Counted from the stretch's first letter, positions 48,216 through 56,727 are shown. The stretch: DNA of 64,000 nt from Mycolicibacter engbaekii (GCF_002101585.1 NZ_LQOT01000076.1:62001-126000), one strand, 5' to 3'. Translations and numbers: made by a program. Notes: generated from the sequence alone by a model not told the origin.

Positions 48216-49066
48216 GCCCCAACGACAACCGCCACCCGGCGGTACAGCCGCGTCGCATCCGGTTCAATTACCCGGTGGCGGCCCTGGACCGCCACTTCGT
48301 TCAGGGCGACCTGGTGATGAGCCACGTGATCGCGCACCTGTCGGCGGTGTTCCCCGCGGGTGAGGACTTCTTCATTCGTTCGGTGCGTCGCTACGCCGAC
48401 CAGATCACCGACCCCGACCTCAAAGAACAGGTCAAGGGATTCATCGGTCAGGAGGTGACCCACGGTCGCGAGCACCGCGCACTCAATGAGCGCCTGCAGG
48501 AGATGGGTTATCCGACCCGCAAGGTCGACCGGCTGGTCGATCGCCGCCAGCAGGCCATCGAACGACGGTTCTCACCGCTGACCTGCCTGGCCATCACCGC
48601 CGCACTCGAACATTTCACCGCCGTGTTCGCCGAGACCCTGCTCTCGGACGAGAGGGCGCAGGCTGTGCTGGGCACGAGCGAAGTGCGGTCCATGCTGCTG
48701 TGGCACGCCATCGAGGAATCCGAGCACCGCTCGGTGGCCTTCGACCTCTATCGCGCGGTCGGGGGCGATGAGACCCGGCGCATCCGGACAATGCGGATCA
48801 TCCGCTTCAGTTTCCCCCTCGCCGTCTTGGCGAACACGCTGATCTCGCTCTTCGGCGACCGGGCCGCTTACAACCCGGTCCGGCTTGTCCGCAGCTTCGC
48901 CGCCCTGCGGCATTCGCCGTTTCTGACCCGCACCGTCTTTAGTCGGCTGGGTGAATACCTGCGCCCCGGCTTCCATCCCGACGACCACGACAACACCGCG
49001 CTGCTTGAGCACTGGGAGGCGGAGCTGTTCGGCGAGCAGGGATCGCTGGTCGACCACCTCAGCTAA
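48212..49066 (+). CDS. Predicted metal-dependent hydrolase (PF10118 type)
   Basis: 284 residues from ATG 48212, which overlaps the TetR stop. Family pattern: FPAGEDFFIRSVRRYADQITDPDLKEQVKGFIGQEVTHGREHRALNERL, with the E-x-x-H-x-x-x-H metal-like motif, LTCLAITAALEHFTAVFAETLL and LLWHAIEESEHRSVAFDLY supplying further Glu and His. The arrangement resembles ferritin-like di-metal proteins. Substrate and reaction are unknown. Coexpressed with its TetR neighbour. Confidence 0.85.
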   Translation: MSPNDNRHPAVQPRRIRFNYPVAALDRHFVQGDLVMSHVIAHLSAVFPAGEDFFIRSVRRYADQITDPDLKEQVKGFIGQEVTHGREHRALNERLQEMGYPTRKVDRLVDRRQQAIERRFSPLTCLAITAALEHFTAVFAETLLSDERAQAVLGTSEVRSMLLWHAIEESEHRSVAFDLYRAVGGDETRRIRTMRIIRFSFPLAVLANTLISLFGDRAAYNPVRLVRSFAALRHSPFLTRTVFSRLGEYLRPGFHPDDHDNTALLEHWEAELFGEQGSLVDHLS

Positions 49067-49116
49067 GCGGCTGCTCATTTGACGCACGCTCGGTTCAGCG
49101 GCTACCGTCGTCTGCT

Positions 49117-49167
49117 ATGGACAACGGCATGCTCGTAGTAGCCCACTGCGCGTTGGTTGTTGCCTGA
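49117..49167 (+). CDS. ilvBNC leader peptide
   Basis: ATG 49117 to TGA 49165-49167 encodes MDNGMLVVAHCALVVA, 16 residues with two Leu-Val-Val clusters. It lies 97 bases upstream of ilvB and is followed by a hairpin whose left arm overlaps the second cluster, and by an intrinsic terminator. This is the layout of branched-chain amino acid attenuators known in other actinobacteria: ribosome stalling at Leu/Val codons would favour read-through. Confidence 0.8.
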   Translation: MDNGMLVVAHCALVVA

Positions 49168-49186
49168 CTTCCAACCACCGACGCGC
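49148..49186 (+). promoter_or_regulatory. Attenuator hairpin overlapping the leader peptide
   Basis: GCGCGT-TGGTTG (49148-49159) pairs with CAACCA-ccg-ACGCGC (49172-49186), a 12-base-pair stem with a 3-base bulge. The left arm covers the codons of the second Leu-Val-Val cluster. Confidence 0.65.
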
Positions 49187-49223
49187 AACCCTCGTGCAGC
49201 AGCTGAGCTGGCGGGGGTTTTTT
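49187..49223 (+). terminator. Attenuation terminator before ilvB
   Basis: AACCCTCG pairs with CGGGGGTT and inner CAGC pairs with GCTG, followed by six T (49218-49223). The only terminator in the window with a clear T-run. Confidence 0.75.
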
Positions 49224-49264
49224 GTTGCCACCAGTTCTGCACCCGAGGAATTGAAGAGGAAACC

Positions 49265-51133
49265 GTGAGCGCACCCACCAGCCGATCGTCGGAGCGGTCG
49301 GCGCCGCCGCCCGCCGCAAACGGGGCTTCGGCTCCGGACGCAGCTTCAGAAAAAGCCAAATCGCCCGGTAGGCGCGTCGCGCCGGAGCAGATGACCGGTG
49401 CCCAGTCGGTCATCCGATCGCTGGAAGAACTCGACGTGGACGTCATCTTCGGCATCCCCGGTGGCGCGGTCCTGCCGGTTTATGACCCGCTGTTCGACTC
49501 CAAGAAGCTGCGCCACGTGCTGGTCCGCCATGAGCAGGGCGCCGGGCACGCCGCCAGCGGCTACGCGCACGCCACCGGGCGGGTCGGCGTCATGATGGCC
49601 ACCTCGGGGCCGGGGGCCACCAACCTGGTCACCCCGCTGGCCGACGCCCAGATGGACTCCATCCCGGTGGTCGCGATCACCGGGCAGGTCGGCCGCCAGC
49701 TGATCGGCACCGATGCCTTCCAGGAGGCCGACATCTCCGGCATCACGATGCCGATCACCAAGCACAACTTCCTGGTCCGCAACGGTGACGACATCCCGCG
49801 TGCGCTCGCCGAGGCATTCCACATCGCGGCAAGCGGACGGCCCGGAGCAGTCCTCGTCGATATCCCCAAGGATGTGCTGCAGGGCCAGTGCACCTTCGCC
49901 TGGCCTCCCCGGCTGGATCTGCCCGGTTACAAGCCCACCACCAAGCCGCACAGCCGGCAGGTCCGGGAAGCCGCCAAGCTGATCGCCGCAGCACGCCGGC
50001 CGGTGCTCTACGTCGGCGGCGGGGTCGTCCGCGGTGACGCCTGCCAGGAGCTGGCCGAACTGGCCGAGTTGACCGGCATCCCCGTGGTCACCACCCTGAT
50101 GGCGCGCGGCGCTTTCCCGGACAGTCACCGCCAGCACCTGGGCATGCCCGGCATGCACGGCACGGTGGCGGCGGTGGCCGGGCTGCAGCGCTCGGATCTG
50201 CTGATCACACTGGGAGCCCGTTTCGACGACCGGGTCACCGGCCAGCTGGACTCGTTCGCCCCGGACGCCAAGGTGATTCACGCCGACATCGACCCCGCCG
50301 AGATCGGCAAGAACCGCCACGCCGACGTCCCGATCGTCGGTGACGTCAAGGCTGTCATCACCGAACTGCTCGAGGTGCTTCGCCGGGAGAAGTTCGCACT
50401 GGACCTGTCGGACTGGTGGACCTACCTCGATGAGGTGCGCTCTACCTACCCCTTGAGCTACGGGCCGCAGAGCGACGGCAGCCTGTCGCCGGAATACGTG
50501 ATCGAGACGCTGGGCCGCATCGCCGGACCCGACGCGCTCTACGTCGCCGGAGTCGGCCAGCACCAGATGTGGGCCGCGCAGTTCGTGCAGTACGAGAAGC
50601 CGCGCACCTGGCTGAACTCCGGTGGCCTGGGCACCATGGGCTTCGCGATCCCCGCGGCGATGGGCGCCCAGATGGGCCGCCCGGACGCCGAGGTCTGGGC
50701 CATCGACGGCGACGGCTGCTTCCAGATGACCAATCAGGAACTTGCCACCTGTGCCATCGAAGGTATGCCGATCAAGGTGGCGCTGATCAACAACGGCAAT
50801 CTCGGCATGGTGCGGCAGTGGCAGACGCTGTTCTACGAGGAGCGCTACTCGCAGACCGACCTGGCCACCCACTCACGCCGCATTCCCGACTTCGTGCTGC
50901 TGGCCGAGGCGCTCGGCTGCGTCGGGTTGCGCTGCGAGCGCGAGGAAGACGTCGAAGACGTCATCAACCAGGCCCGCGCTGTCACCGACCGCCCGGTGGT
51001 GATCGACTTCATCGTCGGAGCCGACGCCCAGGTGTGGCCCATGGTGGCGGCCGGCACCAGCAACGACGAGATCCAAGCCGCACGCGGCATCCGGCCGCTG
51101 TTCGACGACGAGAACAACGAGGGGCACGCGTGA
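49265..51133 (+). CDS. ilvB: Acetolactate synthase large (catalytic) subunit
   Basis: 622 residues from GTG 49265 (618 in M. tuberculosis). The N-terminal 45 residues are Ser/Ala/Pro-rich. FGIPGGAVLPVYDPL, the ThDP-activating Glu in RHEQGAGHAASGYA, SGPGATNLVTPLADA, the FAD region RFDDRVTGQLDSF and the ThDP/Mg site GDGCFQMTNQELATC...INNGNLGMVRQWQ are all present. It condenses pyruvate, or pyruvate with 2-ketobutyrate, in branched-chain amino acid synthesis. It is the first gene of ilvBNC and is controlled by the upstream leader. Confidence 0.96.
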   Translation: MSAPTSRSSERSAPPPAANGASAPDAASEKAKSPGRRVAPEQMTGAQSVIRSLEELDVDVIFGIPGGAVLPVYDPLFDSKKLRHVLVRHEQGAGHAASGYAHATGRVGVMMATSGPGATNLVTPLADAQMDSIPVVAITGQVGRQLIGTDAFQEADISGITMPITKHNFLVRNGDDIPRALAEAFHIAASGRPGAVLVDIPKDVLQGQCTFAWPPRLDLPGYKPTTKPHSRQVREAAKLIAAARRPVLYVGGGVVRGDACQELAELAELTGIPVVTTLMARGAFPDSHRQHLGMPGMHGTVAAVAGLQRSDLLITLGARFDDRVTGQLDSFAPDAKVIHADIDPAEIGKNRHADVPIVGDVKAVITELLEVLRREKFALDLSDWWTYLDEVRSTYPLSYGPQSDGSLSPEYVIETLGRIAGPDALYVAGVGQHQMWAAQFVQYEKPRTWLNSGGLGTMGFAIPAAMGAQMGRPDAEVWAIDGDGCFQMTNQELATCAIEGMPIKVALINNGNLGMVRQWQTLFYEERYSQTDLATHSRRIPDFVLLAEALGCVGLRCEREEDVEDVINQARAVTDRPVVIDFIVGADAQVWPMVAAGTSNDEIQAARGIRPLFDDENNEGHA

Positions 51134-51645
51134 TGGCAACCGGCTGGAAGACCCACACGCTCTCGGTGCTCGTCGAGGACAAGCCCGGCGTCCTGGCGCG
51201 GGTGGCGGCCCTGTTCTCCCGGCGGGGCTTCAACATCGAGTCGCTGGCCGTCGGCGCGACCGAGACCAAGAACATGTCGCGGATGACGATCGTCGTCTCG
51301 GTGGAGGACACTCCGCTGGAGCAGATCACCAAGCAGCTCAACAAACTGATCAACGTCATCAAGATCGTTGAGCAGGAGGAGGACAACTCCGTCTCCCGCG
51401 AGATCGCCTTGATCAAAGTCCGTGCCGATGCCAGCACTCGCGGACAGATCGTCGAGGCGGTGAACCTGTTCCGGGCCAGGGTGATCGATGTCTCGCCGGA
51501 GTCGTTGATCATCGAGGCCACCGGTACACCGGCGAAGTTCGATGCGCTGCTGCGGGTGCTCGAGCCCTATGGCATTCGGGAGATCGTCCAGTCAGGTCTC
51601 GTATCGTTGTCTCGCGGTCCGCGCGGCATCGGCGCGGCCAAATAG
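51133..51645 (+). CDS. ilvN: Acetolactate synthase small (regulatory) subunit
   Basis: 170 residues from ATG 51133, which shares one base with the ilvB stop (TGATG). ACT domain LSVLVEDKPGVLARVAALFSRRGFNIESLAVG with NMSRMTIVVS, then the C-terminal domain (REIALIKVRADASTRGQIVEAVNLFRARVIDVSPESL). It binds valine and gives feedback inhibition of the large subunit. Confidence 0.96.
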   Translation: MATGWKTHTLSVLVEDKPGVLARVAALFSRRGFNIESLAVGATETKNMSRMTIVVSVEDTPLEQITKQLNKLINVIKIVEQEEDNSVSREIALIKVRADASTRGQIVEAVNLFRARVIDVSPESLIIEATGTPAKFDALLRVLEPYGIREIVQSGLVSLSRGPRGIGAAK

Positions 51646-51696
51646 TCCCAGCGAAGACATAGTTCCCCAACGAAGAGATAGTAAGGAAGCAACACA

Positions 51697-52710
51697 GTGG
51701 CAGTTGAGATGTTCTACGACGACGACGCCGACCTGTCGATCATCCAGGGCCGCAAGGTCGGCGTGATCGGCTACGGCAGTCAGGGGCACGCGCACTCGCT
51801 GAGCCTGCGCGACTCCGGTGTGCAGGTGAAGGTGGGCCTCAAGAAGGGCTCGAAGTCGCGCGAGAAGGCCACCGAGCAGGGCCTGGAGGTCGACACCCCG
51901 GCCGAGGTTGCCAAGTGGGCGGATGTGATCATGCTGCTGGCTCCCGACACCGCTCAGGCGGAGATCTTCGCCAACGACATCGAGCCCAACCTGGTGGCCG
52001 GCAATGCGCTGTTCTTCGGCCACGGCCTGAACATCCACTTCGGCCTGATCAAGCCCGCCGCCGACATCACCGTCGGGATGGTCGCACCGAAGGGGCCGGG
52101 GCACCTGGTTCGCCGGCAGTTCGTCGACGGCAAGGGGGTGCCCTCCCTGATCGCGGTAGCACAGGACCCCACCGGCGAGGGCGAGGCGTTGGCGCTGTCG
52201 TATGCCAAGGGCATCGGCGGTACCCGGGCCGGAGTCATCAAGACGACCTTCAAGGAAGAGACCGAGACGGACCTGTTCGGAGAGCAGGCCGTGCTGTGCG
52301 GTGGCACCGAAGAGCTGGTCAAGACCGGTTTCGAGGTCATGGTCGAGGCGGGCTATGCCCCGGAGATGGCCTACTTCGAGGTGCTGCACGAGCTCAAGCT
52401 GATCGTCGACCTGATGTATGAGGGCGGCATCGCGCGGATGAACTACTCGGTGAGCGACACCGCGGAGTTCGGTGGCTACCTGTCCGGGCCGCGGGTCATC
52501 GACGCCGGCACCAAGCAGCGGATGCGCGAGATCCTCGCCGACATTCAGGACGGGACCTTCGTCAAGCGCCTGGTGGCCAACGTCGAGGGCGGCAACAAGG
52601 AGCTCGAAGGGCTGCGCAAGCAGAACGCCGAGCACCCCATCGAGGTCACCGGCAAGAAACTGCGCGACCTGATGAGCTGGGTGGACCGCCCCATCACCGA
52701 AACCGCATAA
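51697..52710 (+). CDS. ilvC: Ketol-acid reductoisomerase
   Basis: 337 residues from GTG 51697. NADPH loop KVGVIGYGSQGHAHSLSLRDSG with KKGSKSREKA for the 2'-phosphate, GHGLNIHFG, APKGPGHLVR, and the Mg-binding Glu residues in KEETETDLFGEQAVL and MAYFEVLHELKLIVDLMYEGG. A class I (short) enzyme. Reaction: acetolactate to dihydroxyisovalerate. 51 bases after ilvN, same operon. A strong hairpin at 52750-52783 ends the transcript. Confidence 0.96.
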   Translation: MAVEMFYDDDADLSIIQGRKVGVIGYGSQGHAHSLSLRDSGVQVKVGLKKGSKSREKATEQGLEVDTPAEVAKWADVIMLLAPDTAQAEIFANDIEPNLVAGNALFFGHGLNIHFGLIKPAADITVGMVAPKGPGHLVRRQFVDGKGVPSLIAVAQDPTGEGEALALSYAKGIGGTRAGVIKTTFKEETETDLFGEQAVLCGGTEELVKTGFEVMVEAGYAPEMAYFEVLHELKLIVDLMYEGGIARMNYSVSDTAEFGGYLSGPRVIDAGTKQRMREILADIQDGTFVKRLVANVEGGNKELEGLRKQNAEHPIEVTGKKLRDLMSWVDRPITETA

Positions 52711-52749
52711 GCGTCTCGGAGCGGCTCGCCGCTACCGGAGGCGAAAAGA

Positions 52750-52790
52750 CGAGTGGCCCCTTCCGAAAGGAAGGGGCCACTCGTGTTTTG
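52750..52790. terminator. Bidirectional terminator between ilvC and the NIDLSG-repeat gene
   Basis: CGAGTGGCCCCTTCC pairs perfectly with GGAAGGGGCCACTCG around a GAAA loop (52750-52783), followed by TGTTTTG on the plus strand. It lies 13 bases past the stop of the convergent gene. Confidence 0.8.
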
Positions 52791-52796
52791 CGGTGG

Positions 52797-53417
52797 TTAC
52801 ACGCCACCGCCCAAGCCGTCGAACAGGCCGTCGAAGATCCCCGAGAAGTCGATGTTGGCGAATATGCCCGAGAGGTCGATGTTGTCGAACAGTCCGGACA
52901 GGTCGATGTTGGCGAACAGACCGGACAGGTCGATGTTGGCGAACAGATCGGACAGGTCGATGTTGGCCAGCAGGTCGCCCAGACCGGCGAAGATACCGGA
53001 CAGGTCGATGTTGGCCAACACGTCGGTCAGGCCGGTGAAGATGCCGGACAGGTCGATGTTGGTCAAGAAGTCGCCGAAGCCGTTGAAGATGCCGGCCAGG
53101 TCGATGTTGGTCAGGAAGTCGCCGAAGCCCGCGAAGATCCCGGCCAGGTCGATGTTGGTCAAGAAGTCGCCGAAGCTGGCGAAGATGCCGCCCAGGTCGA
53201 GGTTGGTCAAGAAGCCGCTCAGACCATTGAACAGGCCCTCGAAATCGAAGCCGTTCAGAAAGTCGCCGATGCCGTCGAGCGGGCCGGTGTCGGCGGTGAG
53301 TTCGATGGCCGGCATGTGCACGTGGGCCGGGGTGACGACCACCGGCGTGGCGGCGATCGCACCGGCGCTGATGACTGCGGCTCCCGCCAGGGCCAGGGGT
53401 CGAAGGGTGATGTTCAT
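52797..53417 (-). CDS. Exported protein with tandem NIDLSG repeats
   Basis: 206 residues from ATG 53417 with GAGGAG upstream (complement of ctcctc at 53424-53429). Signal peptide MNITLRPLALAGAAVISAGA then IAATPVVVTPAHVH. From about residue 50 the protein is built of ten N(I/L)D(L/F) repeats of two sizes: a 16-residue unit such as FGDFLTNIDLAGIFAG, then a 9-residue unit NIDLSGLFA repeated directly, ending GLFDGLGGGV. The regular hydrophobic spacing suggests a solenoid or filamentous envelope protein. I do not recognise the family; the signal peptide resembles those of the GjpA-like genes. No Cys or catalytic motif. Confidence 0.75.
   Translation of the reverse strand: MNITLRPLALAGAAVISAGAIAATPVVVTPAHVHMPAIELTADTGPLDGIGDFLNGFDFEGLFNGLSGFLTNLDLGGIFASFGDFLTNIDLAGIFAGFGDFLTNIDLAGIFNGFGDFLTNIDLSGIFTGLTDVLANIDLSGIFAGLGDLLANIDLSDLFANIDLSGLFANIDLSGLFDNIDLSGIFANIDFSGIFDGLFDGLGGGV
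52848..53215 (-). repeat. Tandem coding repeats (27-base then 48-base units)
   Basis: The plus strand shows AGGTCGATGTTGG every 27 bases from about 52856 to 52960 and every 48 bases from there to about 53200. Units vary by third-position and a few amino acid changes. Confidence 0.75.
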
Positions 53418-53436
53418 GGCTTGCTCCTCATAGCTC

Positions 53437-53450
53437 GTGACTTGTGTCAC
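53437..53450. promoter_or_regulatory. Inverted repeat GTGAC-TTGT-GTCAC upstream of the repeat-protein gene
   Basis: Perfect 5-base arms 20 bases upstream of ATG 53417. Further upstream (53482-53500) TTAGCTGAGGCTA partly resembles other elements near the GjpA-like genes. Confidence 0.35.
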
Positions 53451-53608
53451 TTGGGGGCGTTGCTGTTGCGCCCAGCACAAGTTAGCTGAGGCTACCGCAA
53501 GGCTGGCAAATTGTCCCTATTTATCTGGGGAAAAGATATGTAAATGCTCCGTCTTGCTGATGACTTTATTAGTTAGCCGAACTCACCAGGGTGTGATAGC
53601 CAGCGCGG

Positions 53609-55042
53609 TCAGGGTGCCAGGCTCGGCACCCGGCTGATCCCGAACTCGCGGCGCAGCAGCGTCCGCGCGGCATAGAAACCGGCCATGCCGTGCACACCGG
53701 CACCGGGCGGCGTGGCCGCCGAGCACAGGTAGACCCCGGGAACCGGAGTTGTCCACGGGTTCAGTCGCGGCGTCGGGCCGGCCAGGGCGCGCACCGCGTT
53801 GTTGCCTCCGGCGGCGATGTCGCCGCCGACATAGTTGGCGTTGTGGTGCGCCAGCAGGGCTGCCGGCACCGAGCGTGCGGCAACCACGATGTCGCGGAAG
53901 CCCGGGGCGAACCGCTCGATGCCCGCCGTGACGGCCTCGGTCTGGTCGAGGGTCGAACCGGCCGGGACGTGGGCATACGCCCACATCGGCCGGCGCCCGG
54001 CGGCGTCGACGCGGGACGGGTCGACCAGGTGGGGCAATGCGGCCAGGATCATCGGCTGCTGCGCGTGCCGGCCGGCGGCGACCTCCGCCTCGGCGCGGGC
54101 CATCTGTCGGCGGTCGCCCCCCAGGTGCAGCGTGGGCGCCTGCGCCAGCCGCGGATCGCTCCACGGCACCTCGCCGGAGAGTACGAAGTCGACCTTGGCG
54201 GCCGCCGACCCGAAGCGATAGCGGCGCAGCGCCTTGGCGTACCGGGCGGGCAGGGCGTCGCCGTAGACCTTCAGCAGTTCGGTCGGCGCGGTGTCGAACA
54301 GCACGACGCCGCCCGGCGGCGTGGTCACCGGCGCTCCGGCGGTCAACTGGCCGCCGTGGGCGGTCAGGTCGGCGATCAGCGCATCGGTGATGGCTTGGCT
54401 GCCGCCGACGGGGATAGGCCAGCCGACCGTATGGCCCAGGGTCGCCAGCATCATGCCCGCGCCGGCGGAGGTCACCGACGGCAGCCGCGAGATCGTGTGC
54501 GCAGCCACCCCGGTGTAGAGGGCGCGGGCGTCCTCGCCGGGCAGCGTCGCGTTCCAGGCCGGGCCCGCCTGTGCGGCCATGCGCACGCCCAGACGAGCCA
54601 CCGTCGCGATACCGGACGGCACCGACCGCTTGTCGCCCAACAGAAATTCCACGACGGACCGGCTGTCGGCGACCAGCGGTCCCAGCAGCCGGCGCCAGGA
54701 CGAGCCGTGCTCCAGCTCCGCGCAGGTCCGGTCGAGGTCGCGGTAGGCGATCGCCGCGGGCCGGTCATCCAGCGGATTGCCGTAGGAGATCTCGGGCGAG
54801 ATCAGCTGCACACCGCGGGCCGCCAGATCGAACTCCGCGAAGAACGGCGACGCCAACCCGAGTGGGTGCACCGCCGAGCAGATGTCGTGGGACACGTCGC
54901 CGAAATCCGGATCGGCGGCGGTGCGAGCGCCGCCGCCGAAGGTGGGCTGGGCTTCCAGAACCTGAACCGATAGGCCTGCACGGGCACAGATAACGGCGGC
55001 TGCCAGGCCGTTGGGTCCACTACCGACGACGGTGACGTCCAT
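53609..55042 (-). CDS. FAD-dependent oxidoreductase of the phytoene-desaturase type (Rv2997-type)
   Basis: 477 residues (480 in M. tuberculosis). FAD loop VTVVGSGPNGLAAAVICARAG with VQVLEAQPTFGGGARTA, and the C-terminal FAD motif PGVYLCSAATPPGAGVHGMAGFYAARTLL. Middle: GWPIPVGGSQAITDALIADLTAHGGQLTAGAPVT, typical of NAD(P)/FAD-dependent desaturases or amine oxidase-like proteins. The substrate is unknown; carotenoid genes are not nearby. It is divergent from serA. TACCAT on the minus strand (55048-55053) is 5 bases from the ATG. Confidence 0.85.
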   Translation of the reverse strand: MDVTVVGSGPNGLAAAVICARAGLSVQVLEAQPTFGGGARTAADPDFGDVSHDICSAVHPLGLASPFFAEFDLAARGVQLISPEISYGNPLDDRPAAIAYRDLDRTCAELEHGSSWRRLLGPLVADSRSVVEFLLGDKRSVPSGIATVARLGVRMAAQAGPAWNATLPGEDARALYTGVAAHTISRLPSVTSAGAGMMLATLGHTVGWPIPVGGSQAITDALIADLTAHGGQLTAGAPVTTPPGGVVLFDTAPTELLKVYGDALPARYAKALRRYRFGSAAAKVDFVLSGEVPWSDPRLAQAPTLHLGGDRRQMARAEAEVAAGRHAQQPMILAALPHLVDPSRVDAAGRRPMWAYAHVPAGSTLDQTEAVTAGIERFAPGFRDIVVAARSVPAALLAHHNANYVGGDIAAGGNNAVRALAGPTPRLNPWTTPVPGVYLCSAATPPGAGVHGMAGFYAARTLLRREFGISRVPSLAP

Positions 55043-55128
55043 TCGTCGATGGTAGGGACCGGCTTCGGCCGGTACCCCCGAGTGCCCATAATCGGCAATC
55101 CCGGACGAACAGGCGCAGGGCAGCCCAC

Positions 55129-55134
55129 TAGGCT
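55129..55134 (+). promoter_or_regulatory. -10 hexamer TAGGCT for leaderless serA
   Basis: TAGGCT is 6 bases before GTG 55141. Confidence 0.5.
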
Positions 55135-55140
55135 GTCCGG

Positions 55141-56727
55141 GTGACTCTGCCCGTGGTTTTGATCGCTGACAAACTCGCCCAGTCCACCGTCGCCGCCCTC
55201 GGCGACCAGGTCGAGGTTCGCTGGGTGGACGGCCCGGACCGGGAAAAGCTGCTGGCCGCGGTCCCGGAAGCGGATGCGCTGCTGGTGCGCTCGGCCACCA
55301 CCGTCGATGCCGAGGTCCTGGCGGCCGGCACGAAGCTCAAGATCGTGGCGCGCGCCGGGGTCGGCCTGGACAACGTCGATGTCGAGGCCGCCACCGCCCG
55401 AGGTGTCCTGGTGGTCAACGCGCCGACGTCGAACATCCACAGCGCCGCCGAGCATGCGATCGCGCTGATGCTCGCCGCCGCCCGGGAGATCCCGGCCGCC
55501 GACGCCTCGTTGCACGCCAAGCAGTGGAAGCGGTCGTCGTTCTCCGGCACCGAGATCTACGACCACACCGTCGGCGTGGTGGGACTGGGGCGCATCGGAC
55601 AGCTGGTCGCCCAGCGGCTGGCCGCGTTCGGCGCCCACATCGTGGCCTACGACCCGTACGTGTCGGCGGCCCGCGCCGCCCAGCTCGGCATCGAGCTGCT
55701 CAGCCTCGACGAACTGCTCGGCCGGGCCGACTTCATCTCGGTGCACCTGCCGAAAACCCCTGAGACGGCGGGCCTGATCGGCAAGGAAGCGCTGGCCAAG
55801 ACCAAGCCGGGGGTGATCATCGTCAACGCCGCCCGCGGCGGGCTGATCGACGAGCAGGCACTGGCCGATGCGATCACCAGTGGCCATGTCCGGGCCGCCG
55901 GGCTGGACGTGTTCGCCACCGAGCCGTGCACCGATTCGCCGCTGTTCGACCTGCCGCAGGTGGTGGTGACGCCGCACCTGGGCGCCTCGACCGTCGAGGC
56001 GCAGGACCGGGCCGGCACCGACGTCGCCAAGAGCGTGAAGCTGGCGCTGGCGGGCGAATTCGTTCCCGACGCGGTCAACGTCGGCGGCGGTGCGGTCAGC
56101 GAGGAAGTCGCACCCTGGCTGGACCTGGTTCGCAAGCTGGGCCTGCTCGCCGGTGCGCTCTCCGACGGGCTTCCGGTCTCGCTGTCGGTACAGGTGCGCG
56201 GCGAGCTGGCCTCCGACGACGTCGGTGTGCTGCGACTGTCGGCCCTGCGCGGACTGTTCTCGGCCGTCATCGAAGACCCGGTGACGTTCGTCAACGCGCC
56301 GGCGCTGGCCGCCGAGCGCGGTGTGGACGCCGAAATCGGTACCGCCACCGAAAGTCCCAACCACCGCAGCGTCGTCGAGCTCCGGGCGGTCACCGCCGAC
56401 GGATCGGCGGTCACCGTTGCCGGCACGTTGTCGGGCACCCAGCAGGTGGAGAAGATTGTCGAGATCAACGGCCGGCACTTCGACCTGCGGGCCCAGGGCG
56501 TCAACCTGATCATCAACTACACCGACCAGCCCGGCGCGCTGGGCAAGATCGGGACGCTGCTGGGATCGGCCGGCATCAACATCCATGCCGCCCAGCTGTC
56601 CGAAGACGCTGAGGGCCCTGCGGCGACGGTGCTCTTGCGGGTGGACCGTCAGGTCCCCGCCGAGGTGCAGTCGGCGATCAGTGCAGCGGTCGGCGCCAAC
56701 AAGATTGAAGAGGTAGACCTGTCATGA
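55141..56727 (+). CDS. serA: D-3-phosphoglycerate dehydrogenase
   Basis: 528 residues, the same as the M. tuberculosis enzyme (long type). Substrate/NAD domains: VARAGVGLDNVDVEAATARG, VGVVGLGRIGQLVAQRL, VNAARGGLIDEQAL and VVVTPHLGASTVEAQ with the catalytic His. An allosteric substrate-binding (ASB) domain occupies about residues 320-450, and the C-terminal ACT domain (INYTDQPGALGKIGTLLGSAGINIHAAQ) binds serine for feedback inhibition. First step of serine synthesis. The stop overlaps the leuB ATG (ATGA). Confidence 0.97.
   Translation: MTLPVVLIADKLAQSTVAALGDQVEVRWVDGPDREKLLAAVPEADALLVRSATTVDAEVLAAGTKLKIVARAGVGLDNVDVEAATARGVLVVNAPTSNIHSAAEHAIALMLAAAREIPAADASLHAKQWKRSSFSGTEIYDHTVGVVGLGRIGQLVAQRLAAFGAHIVAYDPYVSAARAAQLGIELLSLDELLGRADFISVHLPKTPETAGLIGKEALAKTKPGVIIVNAARGGLIDEQALADAITSGHVRAAGLDVFATEPCTDSPLFDLPQVVVTPHLGASTVEAQDRAGTDVAKSVKLALAGEFVPDAVNVGGGAVSEEVAPWLDLVRKLGLLAGALSDGLPVSLSVQVRGELASDDVGVLRLSALRGLFSAVIEDPVTFVNAPALAAERGVDAEIGTATESPNHRSVVELRAVTADGSAVTVAGTLSGTQQVEKIVEINGRHFDLRAQGVNLIINYTDQPGALGKIGTLLGSAGINIHAAQLSEDAEGPAATVLLRVDRQVPAEVQSAISAAVGANKIEEVDLS

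Noticed and set aside
52848..53215. Regularly spaced repeats that could be taken for a CRISPR array
   Set aside because: The units are in-frame codons of an exported protein, the spacers are not unique and no cas gene is near.
53482..53500. Possible IdeR iron box upstream of the NIDLSG-repeat gene
   Set aside because: It matches about 14 of 19 consensus positions, but the right half-site is poor and no iron-related gene is adjacent; similar partial matches near 44882 suggest an AGCTAA-type element instead.
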